Positions 54,787 to 62,113 of a DNA stretch of 64,000 nucleotides are shown here, piece after piece. The notes beneath the pieces were generated by a model. The model saw only the letters and a list, made by a program, of their open reading frames with translations, searched no databases and was not told the DNA's origin. The position numbers and the translations under genes are program-made. Origin of the DNA: Natronospirillum operosum (GTDB taxonomy: Bacteria; Pseudomonadota; Gammaproteobacteria; Pseudomonadales; Natronospirillaceae); the NCBI RefSeq assembly GCF_004768465.1, contig NZ_SRMF01000003.1, positions 124,001 to 188,000 of the forward strand, read 5' to 3'. Each line of letters starts with the position of its first letter. The first letter of the stretch is position 1.

Positions 54787-54803
54787 TTGGCACGCCGTTT
54801 GAT
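54787..54803 (+). promoter_or_regulatory. Sigma-54 promoter of the zeta-CA-like/sulP operon
   Basis: TTGGCAC at 54787-54793, five nucleotides, then TTGAT at 54799-54803. The consensus is TGGCAC-N5-TTGC; the GG-to-GA spacing is exactly 10 and only the last base of the -12 element differs. Transcription should begin near 54814, 37 nt before the start codon at 54851. Confidence 0.8.
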
Positions 54804-54850
54804 AGGTGTTGAGGGAAGACTCCTTTTCTCGCTATCAGGAAGACGACAGC

Positions 54851-55636
54851 ATGCCCTTGTCTCCACAGACACTTGCCTGGCGGCCGACCGAACAGATCAT
54901 CCGGCAAGTGCCCTGTACCTGTGTCGACGGCCGCACCTCGGGTCACCGTTTCAGTGCTGCTGGCGGCAGCCTGGGGATTATTCTCGCCGTGCTGGATGAC
55001 TATGAAGCTCAGTCTGGACAGGCGTTGTCGGAAGCACAGATTGCCGGGGCCCTGACCCTGTTTGCTGATCGGGTCGGCCCGGTTTACCTGCACTCTGACA
55101 CCACAGCGGTGGCGGCGCTGCTGGCACGCATGGGCCTGGCGCCGGACACGTCGCTGGCTTCCCTCAACCAGTCCCAACAACGCTCTTTCATCGAACTGGC
55201 CAGCCAGGCAGATTATCAGGGCTGTGGTCATGTGCATCTGTTGCTGACCCGGCCTGCCGAGTATGGCCTCAATATCAGCCTGGTCGAGAAAAGTCTGCGC
55301 GCCACCCTGAAACTCTGGTTTGCCGGCCATGCAGACGTGATTTTTGACCTTCTGCCGGGCGCTCATGCGGAATCTGCAGTGGTTCTGATCGACGGGCAGA
55401 CGTCCCGTCCCATGGGTGAGAGCACGGCACTGGCGAATACACCGGACCGGTTTTACTGCCACCGGCCTCTCAAGTATGAACTGATTCGCCGGTTCGTGGC
55501 AGTGCTGCAGGCAGCCGGCTGGACTGCCTTTACGCCGGAATCGGCCAGCCGCATTGCGCGACACCATGATGCAGCAGCGGAACGCACCCTCTCCGCCCTG
55601 GCGTCCCGGTTACCTGTTGAACACCTGACACTGTGA
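54851..55636 (+). CDS. Zeta-class (cadmium) carbonic-anhydrase-like protein
   Basis: 261 aa, soluble. The active-site pattern of diatom CDCA1, as I remember it, is reproduced in order: C24-x-D26-x-R28 (CTCVDGRTS), GG at 38-39, His81 in VYLHSD, Cys125 in QGCGHVHL, and the later stretch LPGAHAESAVVLID. C24, H81 and C125 would bind Zn or Cd. CO2 hydration, or hydrolysis of COS or CS2, is the predicted chemistry. ATG 54851 fits the sigma-54 transcription start. The gene lies 9 nt before sulP. Whole-length identity to known enzymes is low, so function is inferred. Confidence 0.6.
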   Translation: MPLSPQTLAWRPTEQIIRQVPCTCVDGRTSGHRFSAAGGSLGIILAVLDDYEAQSGQALSEAQIAGALTLFADRVGPVYLHSDTTAVAALLARMGLAPDTSLASLNQSQQRSFIELASQADYQGCGHVHLLLTRPAEYGLNISLVEKSLRATLKLWFAGHADVIFDLLPGAHAESAVVLIDGQTSRPMGESTALANTPDRFYCHRPLKYELIRRFVAVLQAAGWTAFTPESASRIARHHDAAAERTLSALASRLPVEHLTL

Positions 55637-55645
55637 GGTTTTGAA

Positions 55646-57337
55646 ATGTCCGTTTCCCTGATCCATCGTATCAGGCGCTGGGTGCCTGCTCTGGAGTGGA
55701 TGTCCAACTACCGGCGTGAATACCTGCAGGGCGATCTGGTCGCCGGTATCACGGTGGCCATGATGCTGATTCCGCAGGCCATGTCCTATGCCATGCTGGC
55801 CGGCCTGCCGCCCTATGTCGGGCTCTATGCCGCCGTGATCCCGTTGATGGTCTACGCGCTGTTCGGTACGTCCCGCCAGTTGGCGGTAGGGCCGGTGGCC
55901 ATGGTGGCGCTGCTGGTGGCCAGTGGCGTGGGTGCCCTGGCCGAGGTGGGTTCGGCCCACTACATCGCACTGGCCATATTGCTGGCGCTGATGGTCGGGG
56001 TGATCCAGTTCGGCATGGGGGTATTCCGGCTTGGTTTTCTGACCAACTTCCTGTCGCACCCGGTGATTTCCGGTTTTACCAGTGCGGCGGCACTGATCAT
56101 CGGTTTCAGCCAGTTGCAGCACCTGATCGGTCTGTCTCTGCCGCGTACCGAGAACATTGCCCTGCTGGCGTGGGCTGCAGTCACGCAATGGGCGGACATC
56201 AATCCGGTCACGCTGGCCATCGGGCTCGGCAGTGTGGTCAGTCTGCTGCTGCTGAAGCGACTCAATCCGCTGTTGCCGGGCGCCATGATCGTGGTGGTTG
56301 TCGCCACGCTGGCGGTCTGGCTGCTGGATCTGTCTGCAGGCTTTGGCGTCAGCATTGTCGGGGCCGTACCGGCCGGCTTCCCGGCACTGTCTGCGCCGGC
56401 GGTCAATACGGCCGACATGCTTGATCTGCTGCCGATTGCCGTCACCATCGCCTTTATCGGTTTTGTGGAAAGTATTGCCGTGGCCAAGAAGATTGCGGCC
56501 GAGAAGCGGTACGACGTGGACCCGAACCGTGAACTGGTCGGTCTGGGCCTGGCCAACATTGCGGCTGCCTTCTTCAAGGGCATGCCGGTGACCGGCGGCT
56601 TCAGCCGGACGGCGGTGAATCGCACCGCCGGTGCCAATACCGGCCTGGCGTCGATCATCACGGCGGTGCTGATCGGTATTGCGCTGCTTGTAGCCACGCC
56701 GCTGTTCTTCTACATTCCGACCGCCTCGCTGGCCGCCGTGATCATGGTGGCGGTAGCCGGACTGATCGACACCCATGAGGTGAAGCACCTGTGGCAGGTC
56801 AAGCGGGATGATCTGGTCATGCTGGGCATCGCATTCTTTGCCACCCTGATCCTGGGCGTCAAGGTCGGCATCTTTGTGGCCGTGGGTGCTTCCATGGTGT
56901 GGTTCGTGATCCGCACCACGCGGCCCCATTACGCCATTCTGGGCCGGGTGCCGGGCACAGAGGTCTACCGCAACCTGAAGCGGGTGCCCGAGGCTGAAAC
57001 CCTGCCCGGTATCCTGGCCATCCGCTTCGATGCCCAGTTCTACTACGGCAATGTGACCTTCCTGAAGGACACCATCCGTGCTGCCGAGCAGGCCATGAAC
57101 GAACCGCTGCACGCCGTGGTGCTGGATGCTTCCTCGATCAATCAGCTCGACTCCTCGGCCGATACGGCCCTGCACGAGCTGCTGGACGATTACCGAGCCC
57201 GGGGTGTCGACCTCTATATCGCCAACGTCAAGGGTCCGGTGCGTGATGTCATGGATCGCAGCGGCTTTACCCGCCGACTGGGCGAGGATCACTTTTATCT
57301 GACCACGCATGATGCCGTCAGCGCCGCCCATACTTGA
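55646..57337 (+). CDS. SulP-family anion transporter with STAS domain
   Basis: 563 aa. About twelve helices span residues 20-420 (opening GDLVAGITVAMMLIPQAMSYAMLAGLPP), followed by a cytoplasmic STAS domain at about 440-555 (VVLDASSINQLDSSADTAL). The family includes BicA bicarbonate importers and sulfate transporters. Coupling with the zeta-CA-like gene favours bicarbonate; location in a sulfide-oxidation island favours sulfate or sulfite. Start ATG 55646 lies 9 nt after the previous stop. It probably shares the sigma-54 promoter. Confidence 0.92.
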   Translation: MSVSLIHRIRRWVPALEWMSNYRREYLQGDLVAGITVAMMLIPQAMSYAMLAGLPPYVGLYAAVIPLMVYALFGTSRQLAVGPVAMVALLVASGVGALAEVGSAHYIALAILLALMVGVIQFGMGVFRLGFLTNFLSHPVISGFTSAAALIIGFSQLQHLIGLSLPRTENIALLAWAAVTQWADINPVTLAIGLGSVVSLLLLKRLNPLLPGAMIVVVVATLAVWLLDLSAGFGVSIVGAVPAGFPALSAPAVNTADMLDLLPIAVTIAFIGFVESIAVAKKIAAEKRYDVDPNRELVGLGLANIAAAFFKGMPVTGGFSRTAVNRTAGANTGLASIITAVLIGIALLVATPLFFYIPTASLAAVIMVAVAGLIDTHEVKHLWQVKRDDLVMLGIAFFATLILGVKVGIFVAVGASMVWFVIRTTRPHYAILGRVPGTEVYRNLKRVPEAETLPGILAIRFDAQFYYGNVTFLKDTIRAAEQAMNEPLHAVVLDASSINQLDSSADTALHELLDDYRARGVDLYIANVKGPVRDVMDRSGFTRRLGEDHFYLTTHDAVSAAHT

Positions 57338-57339
57338 TT

Positions 57340-57359
57340 ATATTAGAAATATCTAATAT
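57340..57359 (+). promoter_or_regulatory. Candidate ArsR-type operator upstream of the dioxygenase operon
   Basis: ATATTAGA (57340-57347) and TCTAATAT (57352-57359) form a perfect 8-bp inverted repeat with a 4-nt spacer, 43 nt before the dioxygenase start codon. Its ATATT half-site ends are shared with the repeat at 52031-52054, so the ArsR-rhodanese protein may control both. Confidence 0.55.
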
Positions 57360-57401
57360 TATGATCATACAGTTCCCGCCTCGGGGAGAGGAGAAAGAAT
57401 C

Positions 57402-58277
57402 ATGAGCAAGATCAGTATCAAGACCTTCTATGATGACGCGACCAACACGCTGACCTATGTAGTGTCCGATCCCGCGACCCGCGACGCCGTCGTGATCGAT
57501 CCGGTGCTGGACTACGACCCGATCGGCAGCAAGGTTTCCGACGAGTCCTACCAGGCAGTGGTCGACTATATCCGCGCCCATGACCTGAAGCTGCACTATG
57601 TGCTGGAAACCCACGCCCATGCGGACCACCTGAGTTCCAGCCAGTTGTTCCGCGATGACTTTCCCGGGGTGAAGGTGGCCATCAGCGAGCGCATTCGCGG
57701 AGTGCAACAGGTATTCAAGGGCGTCTACAACCTGGATGACACCTTTGTCACCGATGGCCGGCAGTTCGACTATCTGATCGAGGACTTCGAAGAACTGCAA
57801 GCCGGCAGCCTGACCATCAAGTCACTGCCGACACCGGGGCATACCCCGGCCTGCTCGTCCTATCTGATCGACGATGCGGTGTTTACCGGTGACGCGCTGT
57901 TCATGCCTGACTTCGGTACCGGGCGCTGCGATTTCCCGGCCGGCGATGCGCGCGTCCTTTATCGGGGCGTGACCGAGAACCTTTACAGCCTGCCGGACGA
58001 GACGCGAGTCTTCGTCGGTCACGACTACCAGCCCGGTGGTCGGGAAGTGGCCTGGGAAAGTACCATTGGTAACGAGAAGGCGAACAATATCCAGTTGCAG
58101 GCCGACACCACTGAAGACGAGTTTGTGCAGTTTCGGGAGGGCAAGGACAGGACCCTGGACGCGCCCAAGCTGATCTACCAGAGCATTCTGGTCAACATCG
58201 AAGCCGGGCACCTGCCGGCACAGGAAAGCAATGGGCAGCGTTACCTGAAGATCCCGCTGAACATTCGGACAGCCTGA
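57402..58277 (+). CDS. Persulfide dioxygenase-like MBL-fold protein (ETHE1/Blh family)
   Basis: 291 aa. The metal motif is ETHAHADHLSSSQ near residue 69, with later ligands in LPTPGHTPACSS and FTGDALFMPDFGTGRCDFPAG. ETHE1-type enzymes oxidise glutathione persulfide to sulfite using Fe(II) and O2. The clear ribosome site GGAGAGGAG stands upstream of ATG 57402. With the downstream YeeE/YedE genes and the ArsR regulator this matches the persulfide-detoxification operons known from other proteobacteria. Confidence 0.9.
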   Translation: MSKISIKTFYDDATNTLTYVVSDPATRDAVVIDPVLDYDPIGSKVSDESYQAVVDYIRAHDLKLHYVLETHAHADHLSSSQLFRDDFPGVKVAISERIRGVQQVFKGVYNLDDTFVTDGRQFDYLIEDFEELQAGSLTIKSLPTPGHTPACSSYLIDDAVFTGDALFMPDFGTGRCDFPAGDARVLYRGVTENLYSLPDETRVFVGHDYQPGGREVAWESTIGNEKANNIQLQADTTEDEFVQFREGKDRTLDAPKLIYQSILVNIEAGHLPAQESNGQRYLKIPLNIRTA

Positions 58278-58284
58278 GGTAGTT

Positions 58285-58722
58285 ATGGAAATCATCAATT
58301 TCACACCTGTCCCCGCCTTCATTGGCGGGGCTCTGATCGGTCTGTCGGCGGCTCTGCTGCTGTGGGCCAAAGGCCGTGTCGCGGGTATCTCCGGTATTGC
58401 CGGGGGCATCATTCTGCCCGTCAGGGGTGACCTGGACTGGCGCATTGTGTTCGTGGTTGGGTTGGTGCTGGGCGGTCTGCTGTATCAGTGGATCGGCCTG
58501 GGTGCCGGCGTTGACCATATTCGGGCGGTAGTGGACACGCCGCTACTGATCATCGGCGGCCTGCTGGTGGGTATCGGCACCACCATCGGCAGTGGCTGTA
58601 CCAGCGGCCATGGTATTTGCGGGCTGGCGCGGCGCAGTCCGCGCTCACTGGTGGCGACGCTGAGCTTCATGCTGAGCGCGCTGGTGACTGTTTTCATCGT
58701 TCGTCACGTATTCGGAGGCTGA
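58285..58722 (+). CDS. YeeE/YedE-family membrane protein (first half of a pair)
   Basis: 145 aa with four predicted helices and the conserved segment IGSGCTSGHGICGLARRSPRS, whose Cys is thought to bind sulfur during thiosulfate or persulfide transport. It lies 7 nt after the dioxygenase gene and 3 nt before its partner. In other genomes such split pairs (often called PmpA/PmpB) act as one transporter. Confidence 0.88.
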   Translation: MEIINFTPVPAFIGGALIGLSAALLLWAKGRVAGISGIAGGIILPVRGDLDWRIVFVVGLVLGGLLYQWIGLGAGVDHIRAVVDTPLLIIGGLLVGIGTTIGSGCTSGHGICGLARRSPRSLVATLSFMLSALVTVFIVRHVFGG

Positions 58723-58725
58723 ACC

Positions 58726-59172
58726 ATGAGCCATCTTCCACGTCTGCTGGCAGCTCTGGTGGCCGGCATCCTGTTCGGCTTCGGTCTCTCGGTGGCGCAG
58801 ATGATCGACCCGGCCAAGGTGGTCAACTTTCTGGATGTGTTCGGCACCTGGGACCCGTCCCTGGCCTTTGTCATGGGCGGCGGGCTGCTGGTCAATGCCA
58901 TTGCCACCCCGTTCATTCTGCAGCGGGCCAGGCCGGTGTTTGCCGAATTCTTCCAGCTTCCTAAGAAGACCGAGATTGACCGGCGCATCGTGATTGGCGG
59001 GCTGATCTTCGGCGTAGGCTGGGGCCTGGCCGGCTATTGCCCGGGCCCCATGCTGACGTCGCTGAGCTTCGCCAATGTGGACATCCTGACCATAGTTGCG
59101 GCTTATCTGGTCGGCACCCTGATCACACGGATCGTCCTGACCCGACTTGATGCCCGCGCTGTCACCCCCTGA
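58726..59172 (+). CDS. DUF6691/YeeE-family membrane protein (second half of a pair)
   Basis: 148 aa with four predicted helices and the conserved WGLAGYCPGPMLTSL segment. It complements the preceding protein to form a complete YeeE-like sulfur transporter. The initial segment LLAALVAGILFGFGLSVAQM is typical. It is the last gene of the dioxygenase operon; no clear terminator was found in the 190 nt that follow. Confidence 0.88.
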   Translation: MSHLPRLLAALVAGILFGFGLSVAQMIDPAKVVNFLDVFGTWDPSLAFVMGGGLLVNAIATPFILQRARPVFAEFFQLPKKTEIDRRIVIGGLIFGVGWGLAGYCPGPMLTSLSFANVDILTIVAAYLVGTLITRIVLTRLDARAVTP

Positions 59173-59290
59173 CTCGTCGGCAGTGAAGGCACCGGACCGG
59201 GGGGTAACTGCCCGCCTCCCGTCTGTCGTTGCAGTGTAAATCGTCTGGTTATTTCTTGTTCTGTGATTAAATTGGCCGAAAACAAACTGA

Positions 59291-59310
59291 ACACTGATCT
59301 AAATCAGTGT
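59291..59310 (+). promoter_or_regulatory. FNR/ANR-like palindrome upstream of a membrane MCP
   Basis: ACACTGAT (59291-59298) and ATCAGTGT (59303-59310) form a perfect 8-bp inverted repeat with a 4-nt spacer. The central CTGAT-N4-ATCAG (59294-59307) matches the FNR core TGAT-N4-ATCA. A TATACT at 59335-59340 could be the -10 box. No sigma-28 promoter was found here. Confidence 0.5.
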
Positions 59311-59362
59311 CTGTCACGTTAATACCCATCACCCTATACTCTTTTCGGAGTACACAGAACAC

Positions 59363-60916
59363 ATGAACAAAACCGCCGAGCGCGTGCAGGAATCGCAGTG
59401 TGACATGATTCCGGGTCGACTGATGAACCTGTTGCGCCATTATGACCTGATGATCCATCGGGTCATGGCGCTGATCGTCCTCGGTCTCTGGTTGCAGAGC
59501 CTTATCTACGGATGGGTCGGCGGTACGGTCATGACTGCCCTGGTTCCGGCCTCTGCCCTGGCCGTTATCGGTCTGTTCCTGACGCTGGTGGTCCGACATT
59601 CGGTCTGGACTCCCAATGGTGTGGCCGTCATCTTCATGTTGATGGTATCCCTGCAGGTGCATCTGCTGGGCGGCATGATAGAGGCCCATTTCGGCTATTT
59701 CGTGCTGCTGGCGGTGTTGCTGGCCTATTTCAACTGGCAGGCCCTGATCACGGGTGCGTTGACCGCAGCCGTGGTGCACCTGGTGATGCACTTTGCTCAG
59801 CACGCCGGATTACCCGTGCTTCTGTTTCCTGCGGGCCAGCATTCACTGGCCATTGTCTTTTTCCACGCGTTTTATGTGGTGGTGGAAACCGCTTTGCTGG
59901 TGGCGCTCGTGGTGCTGTGTCGGCCCCTGCTGCAACTGGGACGTGAGATCAGTCGTCTGACTCTGGATATGGTGAGCACTGATGAGCGCATCGATCTGCG
60001 GGCACGTACCGAAGAGGCAGCCAATCCGATTCTGCGTCAGCTCAACTGGGTGCTGACCCAGCTCGATCGTCTTGTCGGCCAGGCGCGCAATGGCTACAAC
60101 CTGGCGGATGGGCACCTGGTCACGCTGATCGACAACTCCGGCCAGACCCGTGAACTGGTGAGCCGCAACCACGAAGCCATACGGCAGATCAATCAGGCCA
60201 TGCGGGAGATGGACAACTCCTTCACGGAAGTGGCGCAACAGACTCACAAGGCGGCTGATCTGACCCATGCCGCACAGGAAGCGCAGGCGCAGGCAGAGCA
60301 GACCGTGTCTTCGGCCCATGTTCATATCATGGATCTGTCCACTGTGCTGGTGCAGACGTCGGAGGCTGTAAAGCAGTTGGCTGCCGACTGTGCGGCAGTG
60401 GATGATACCCTGTCGGACATCCGGGGCATTGCCGAACAGACCAACCTGCTGGCCCTGAATGCGGCCATAGAGGCTGCCCGGGCGGGCGAGCACGGACGTG
60501 GTTTTGCTGTGGTGGCCGACTCGGTACGGCAGCTGTCGCAGCGCACCCAGAGCGCCACCCAGGGTGTGCAGTCTATTCTGGAGCGACTGGTCAGTGGTGC
60601 CAATATGGCATCCGATGCCATGCAGCGCAGTCTGACCCGCGTGGAAGTGACGGGTTCGGAAGCCGAGCAGGTGGCGCAGACCGTGCAGGAACTGGGACGA
60701 CTGGTTCATGAACTGAATGAGATCAACCAGCAGATTGCCGTGGCTGCAGATGAGCAGGCTCAGGTATCGGCCGATATGGCCCGTCAGATTGACGAGATTC
60801 ACGCGCTCAGTGATCAGAGTGATGGCCTGATTCAGGTCAGCGAGTCACGGCTGAAGTCACTGCAGGAAGACTTTGGCCATCTCAGCGGCAGCATGCGCCG
60901 CCTGCAGACGGGCTGA
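59363..60916 (+). CDS. Methyl-accepting chemotaxis protein with multi-helix membrane sensor
   Basis: 517 aa. About five or six membrane helices (residues 30-195) replace the usual periplasmic ligand domain. A linker and the signalling hairpin follow, with its tip at about 360-395 ([21 protein letters not shown]). There is no obvious HAMP domain. Such receptors may sense membrane energetics or hydrophobic ligands. The FNR-like palindrome upstream suggests expression at low oxygen and a role in energy or aerotaxis. It converges with the copper-protein genes. Confidence 0.9.
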   Translation: MNKTAERVQESQCDMIPGRLMNLLRHYDLMIHRVMALIVLGLWLQSLIYGWVGGTVMTALVPASALAVIGLFLTLVVRHSVWTPNGVAVIFMLMVSLQVHLLGGMIEAHFGYFVLLAVLLAYFNWQALITGALTAAVVHLVMHFAQHAGLPVLLFPAGQHSLAIVFFHAFYVVVETALLVALVVLCRPLLQLGREISRLTLDMVSTDERIDLRARTEEAANPILRQLNWVLTQLDRLVGQARNGYNLADGHLVTLIDNSGQTRELVSRNHEAIRQINQAMREMDNSFTEVAQQTHKAADLTHAAQEAQAQAEQTVSSAHVHIMDLSTVLVQTSEAVKQLAADCAAVDDTLSDIRGIAEQTNLLALNAAIEAARAGEHGRGFAVVADSVRQLSQRTQSATQGVQSILERLVSGANMASDAMQRSLTRVEVTGSEAEQVAQTVQELGRLVHELNEINQQIAVAADEQAQVSADMARQIDEIHALSDQSDGLIQVSESRLKSLQEDFGHLSGSMRRLQTG

Positions 60917-60928
60917 GTTGCCAGCGCG

Positions 60929-61354
60929 TCAGTTGGCCCGCACCTCGGCGCTGATCTGGCGGCTGCTGCCATCGGAAAAATGCAGGGTGAGCGCAATGCT
61001 GTCGCCACGGGCCGGCGATTCCCGCAGGCCTATCAGCATCAGATGATCGCCCCCGGGGGCCAGACGATGGGTGCTCTGGGGCTCCAGAGTGTAGGCCAGC
61101 ACGCGCTGCATCGACATCATGCCATCCTCGTGCCGGGTACTGTGGAGCTCCACCGAGCGCGCGGCCTCGGTTTCCACCCGCACCAGCGCAATGGTGTCAT
61201 CGGTCTGATTGGTCAGCATGAGAAAGCCAGCAGACATATCCCTTCCGGGTGGTACCTCTCTGACCCAGGCCTCTTCCACGGTCACCCCGGGCTCAGTGGC
61301 CAGTGCACCGAGGCTCAACACGGCTGCCACAATCAACATCGCCCAGCGCGCCAT
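60929..61354 (-). CDS. Periplasmic copper chaperone PCu(A)C
   Basis: 141 aa with an N-terminal signal peptide (ending LGALATEPG). The Cu(I)-binding pattern of His and Met residues is present: STRHEDGMMSMQRV and, about 20 residues later, RLAPGGDHLMLIGL. It delivers copper to Sco or directly to the CuA site of cytochrome oxidase. Its ATG overlaps the stop of the sco gene (TAATG), so the two are translated together. Confidence 0.92.
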   Translation of the reverse strand: MARWAMLIVAAVLSLGALATEPGVTVEEAWVREVPPGRDMSAGFLMLTNQTDDTIALVRVETEAARSVELHSTRHEDGMMSMQRVLAYTLEPQSTHRLAPGGDHLMLIGLRESPARGDSIALTLHFSDGSSRQISAEVRAN

Positions 61355-61953
61355 TAGAGCACCTCCCTGATGCGGCTCAGAATGCGGGTGTAGGGTTCGT
61401 CGTGGGTGAACAGATCGACCACCTGACCGTCCTTGCCGAGCAGATAGGTGCGGGTGGTGTGCTCGACCAGATAATCCAGTTCAGAATCCGGTGTGTCGAC
61501 GAAATAGTAGGTGGCGTAGAACTGTTCGGTCATTGCGTCGATGGCGGATTTGCTGCCGGTGGCGCCGATGATATCCGGGTGGAAGAAGTCGGTGTACTCA
61601 GCCAGTGTGGTCAGATCGTCCCGCTCCGGGTCGACACTGACAAAGAGACCCCTGACCTGCCCCTGCTCGTGTTCTTCCAGCGCCGACAGCACCTGCCGCT
61701 GGGTGGCCAGGTTGGCCAGGCAGTAGTCGGGGCAATGCGTAAAGCCGAAGAACAGCATGACCACCTGACCTTCGAAATCGGCGCGCTCGATCGGGCCGTC
61801 CAGAGTCTCCAGAGAGAAATCACCGCCGACGGCACTGAAGTCACGCACGGGCTCATCGGTGCTGTCAGGCAGATAGCCCGGCAGAACCCAGAACACAAGG
61901 ACAACACTCAGGGCCACCCCAATGGCGGTGGCCAGCAACAGGCGCTTCAGCAC
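61354..61953 (-). CDS. SCO1/SenC-family copper chaperone
   Basis: A 199-aa thioredoxin-fold protein anchored by one N-terminal helix (about residues 5-27). Copper and redox residues are visible: CxxxC in FTHCPDYCLANL and the conserved VSVDPERDD segment. It is needed for CuA assembly in cytochrome c oxidase. It is the first gene of a two-gene operon with the PCu(A)C protein. No oxidase genes are in this window. Confidence 0.92.
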   Translation of the reverse strand: MLKRLLLATAIGVALSVVLVFWVLPGYLPDSTDEPVRDFSAVGGDFSLETLDGPIERADFEGQVVMLFFGFTHCPDYCLANLATQRQVLSALEEHEQGQVRGLFVSVDPERDDLTTLAEYTDFFHPDIIGATGSKSAIDAMTEQFYATYYFVDTPDSELDYLVEHTTRTYLLGKDGQVVDLFTHDEPYTRILSRIREVL

Positions 61954-62113
61954 AGTCAGCTTCTCCAGACTGGTGGGTTGTGAGGTTCATGGCGGTTAGA
62001 CCGACCCCAGGTCGGCCAGTTCCCGCAGCGCCCTGATTGTATCATGGCCAGACTGCATTCTGCGTCAACTGGATGTCAGACCGGGCCGTCCCGCAGTGCC
62101 CCTCGCCGCCCCT

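Noticed and set aside
54769-54999. AAAGGAGG followed by TTG 54787, which would start a short protein before the CA-like gene
   Set aside because: The TTG is part of the sigma-54 -24 element and lies upstream of the expected transcription start. The reading frame also conflicts with the CA-like gene.
55610-57331. Minus-strand frame of about 570 codons opposite sulP
   Set aside because: The sulP frame is unambiguous; the antisense product looks random and polar.
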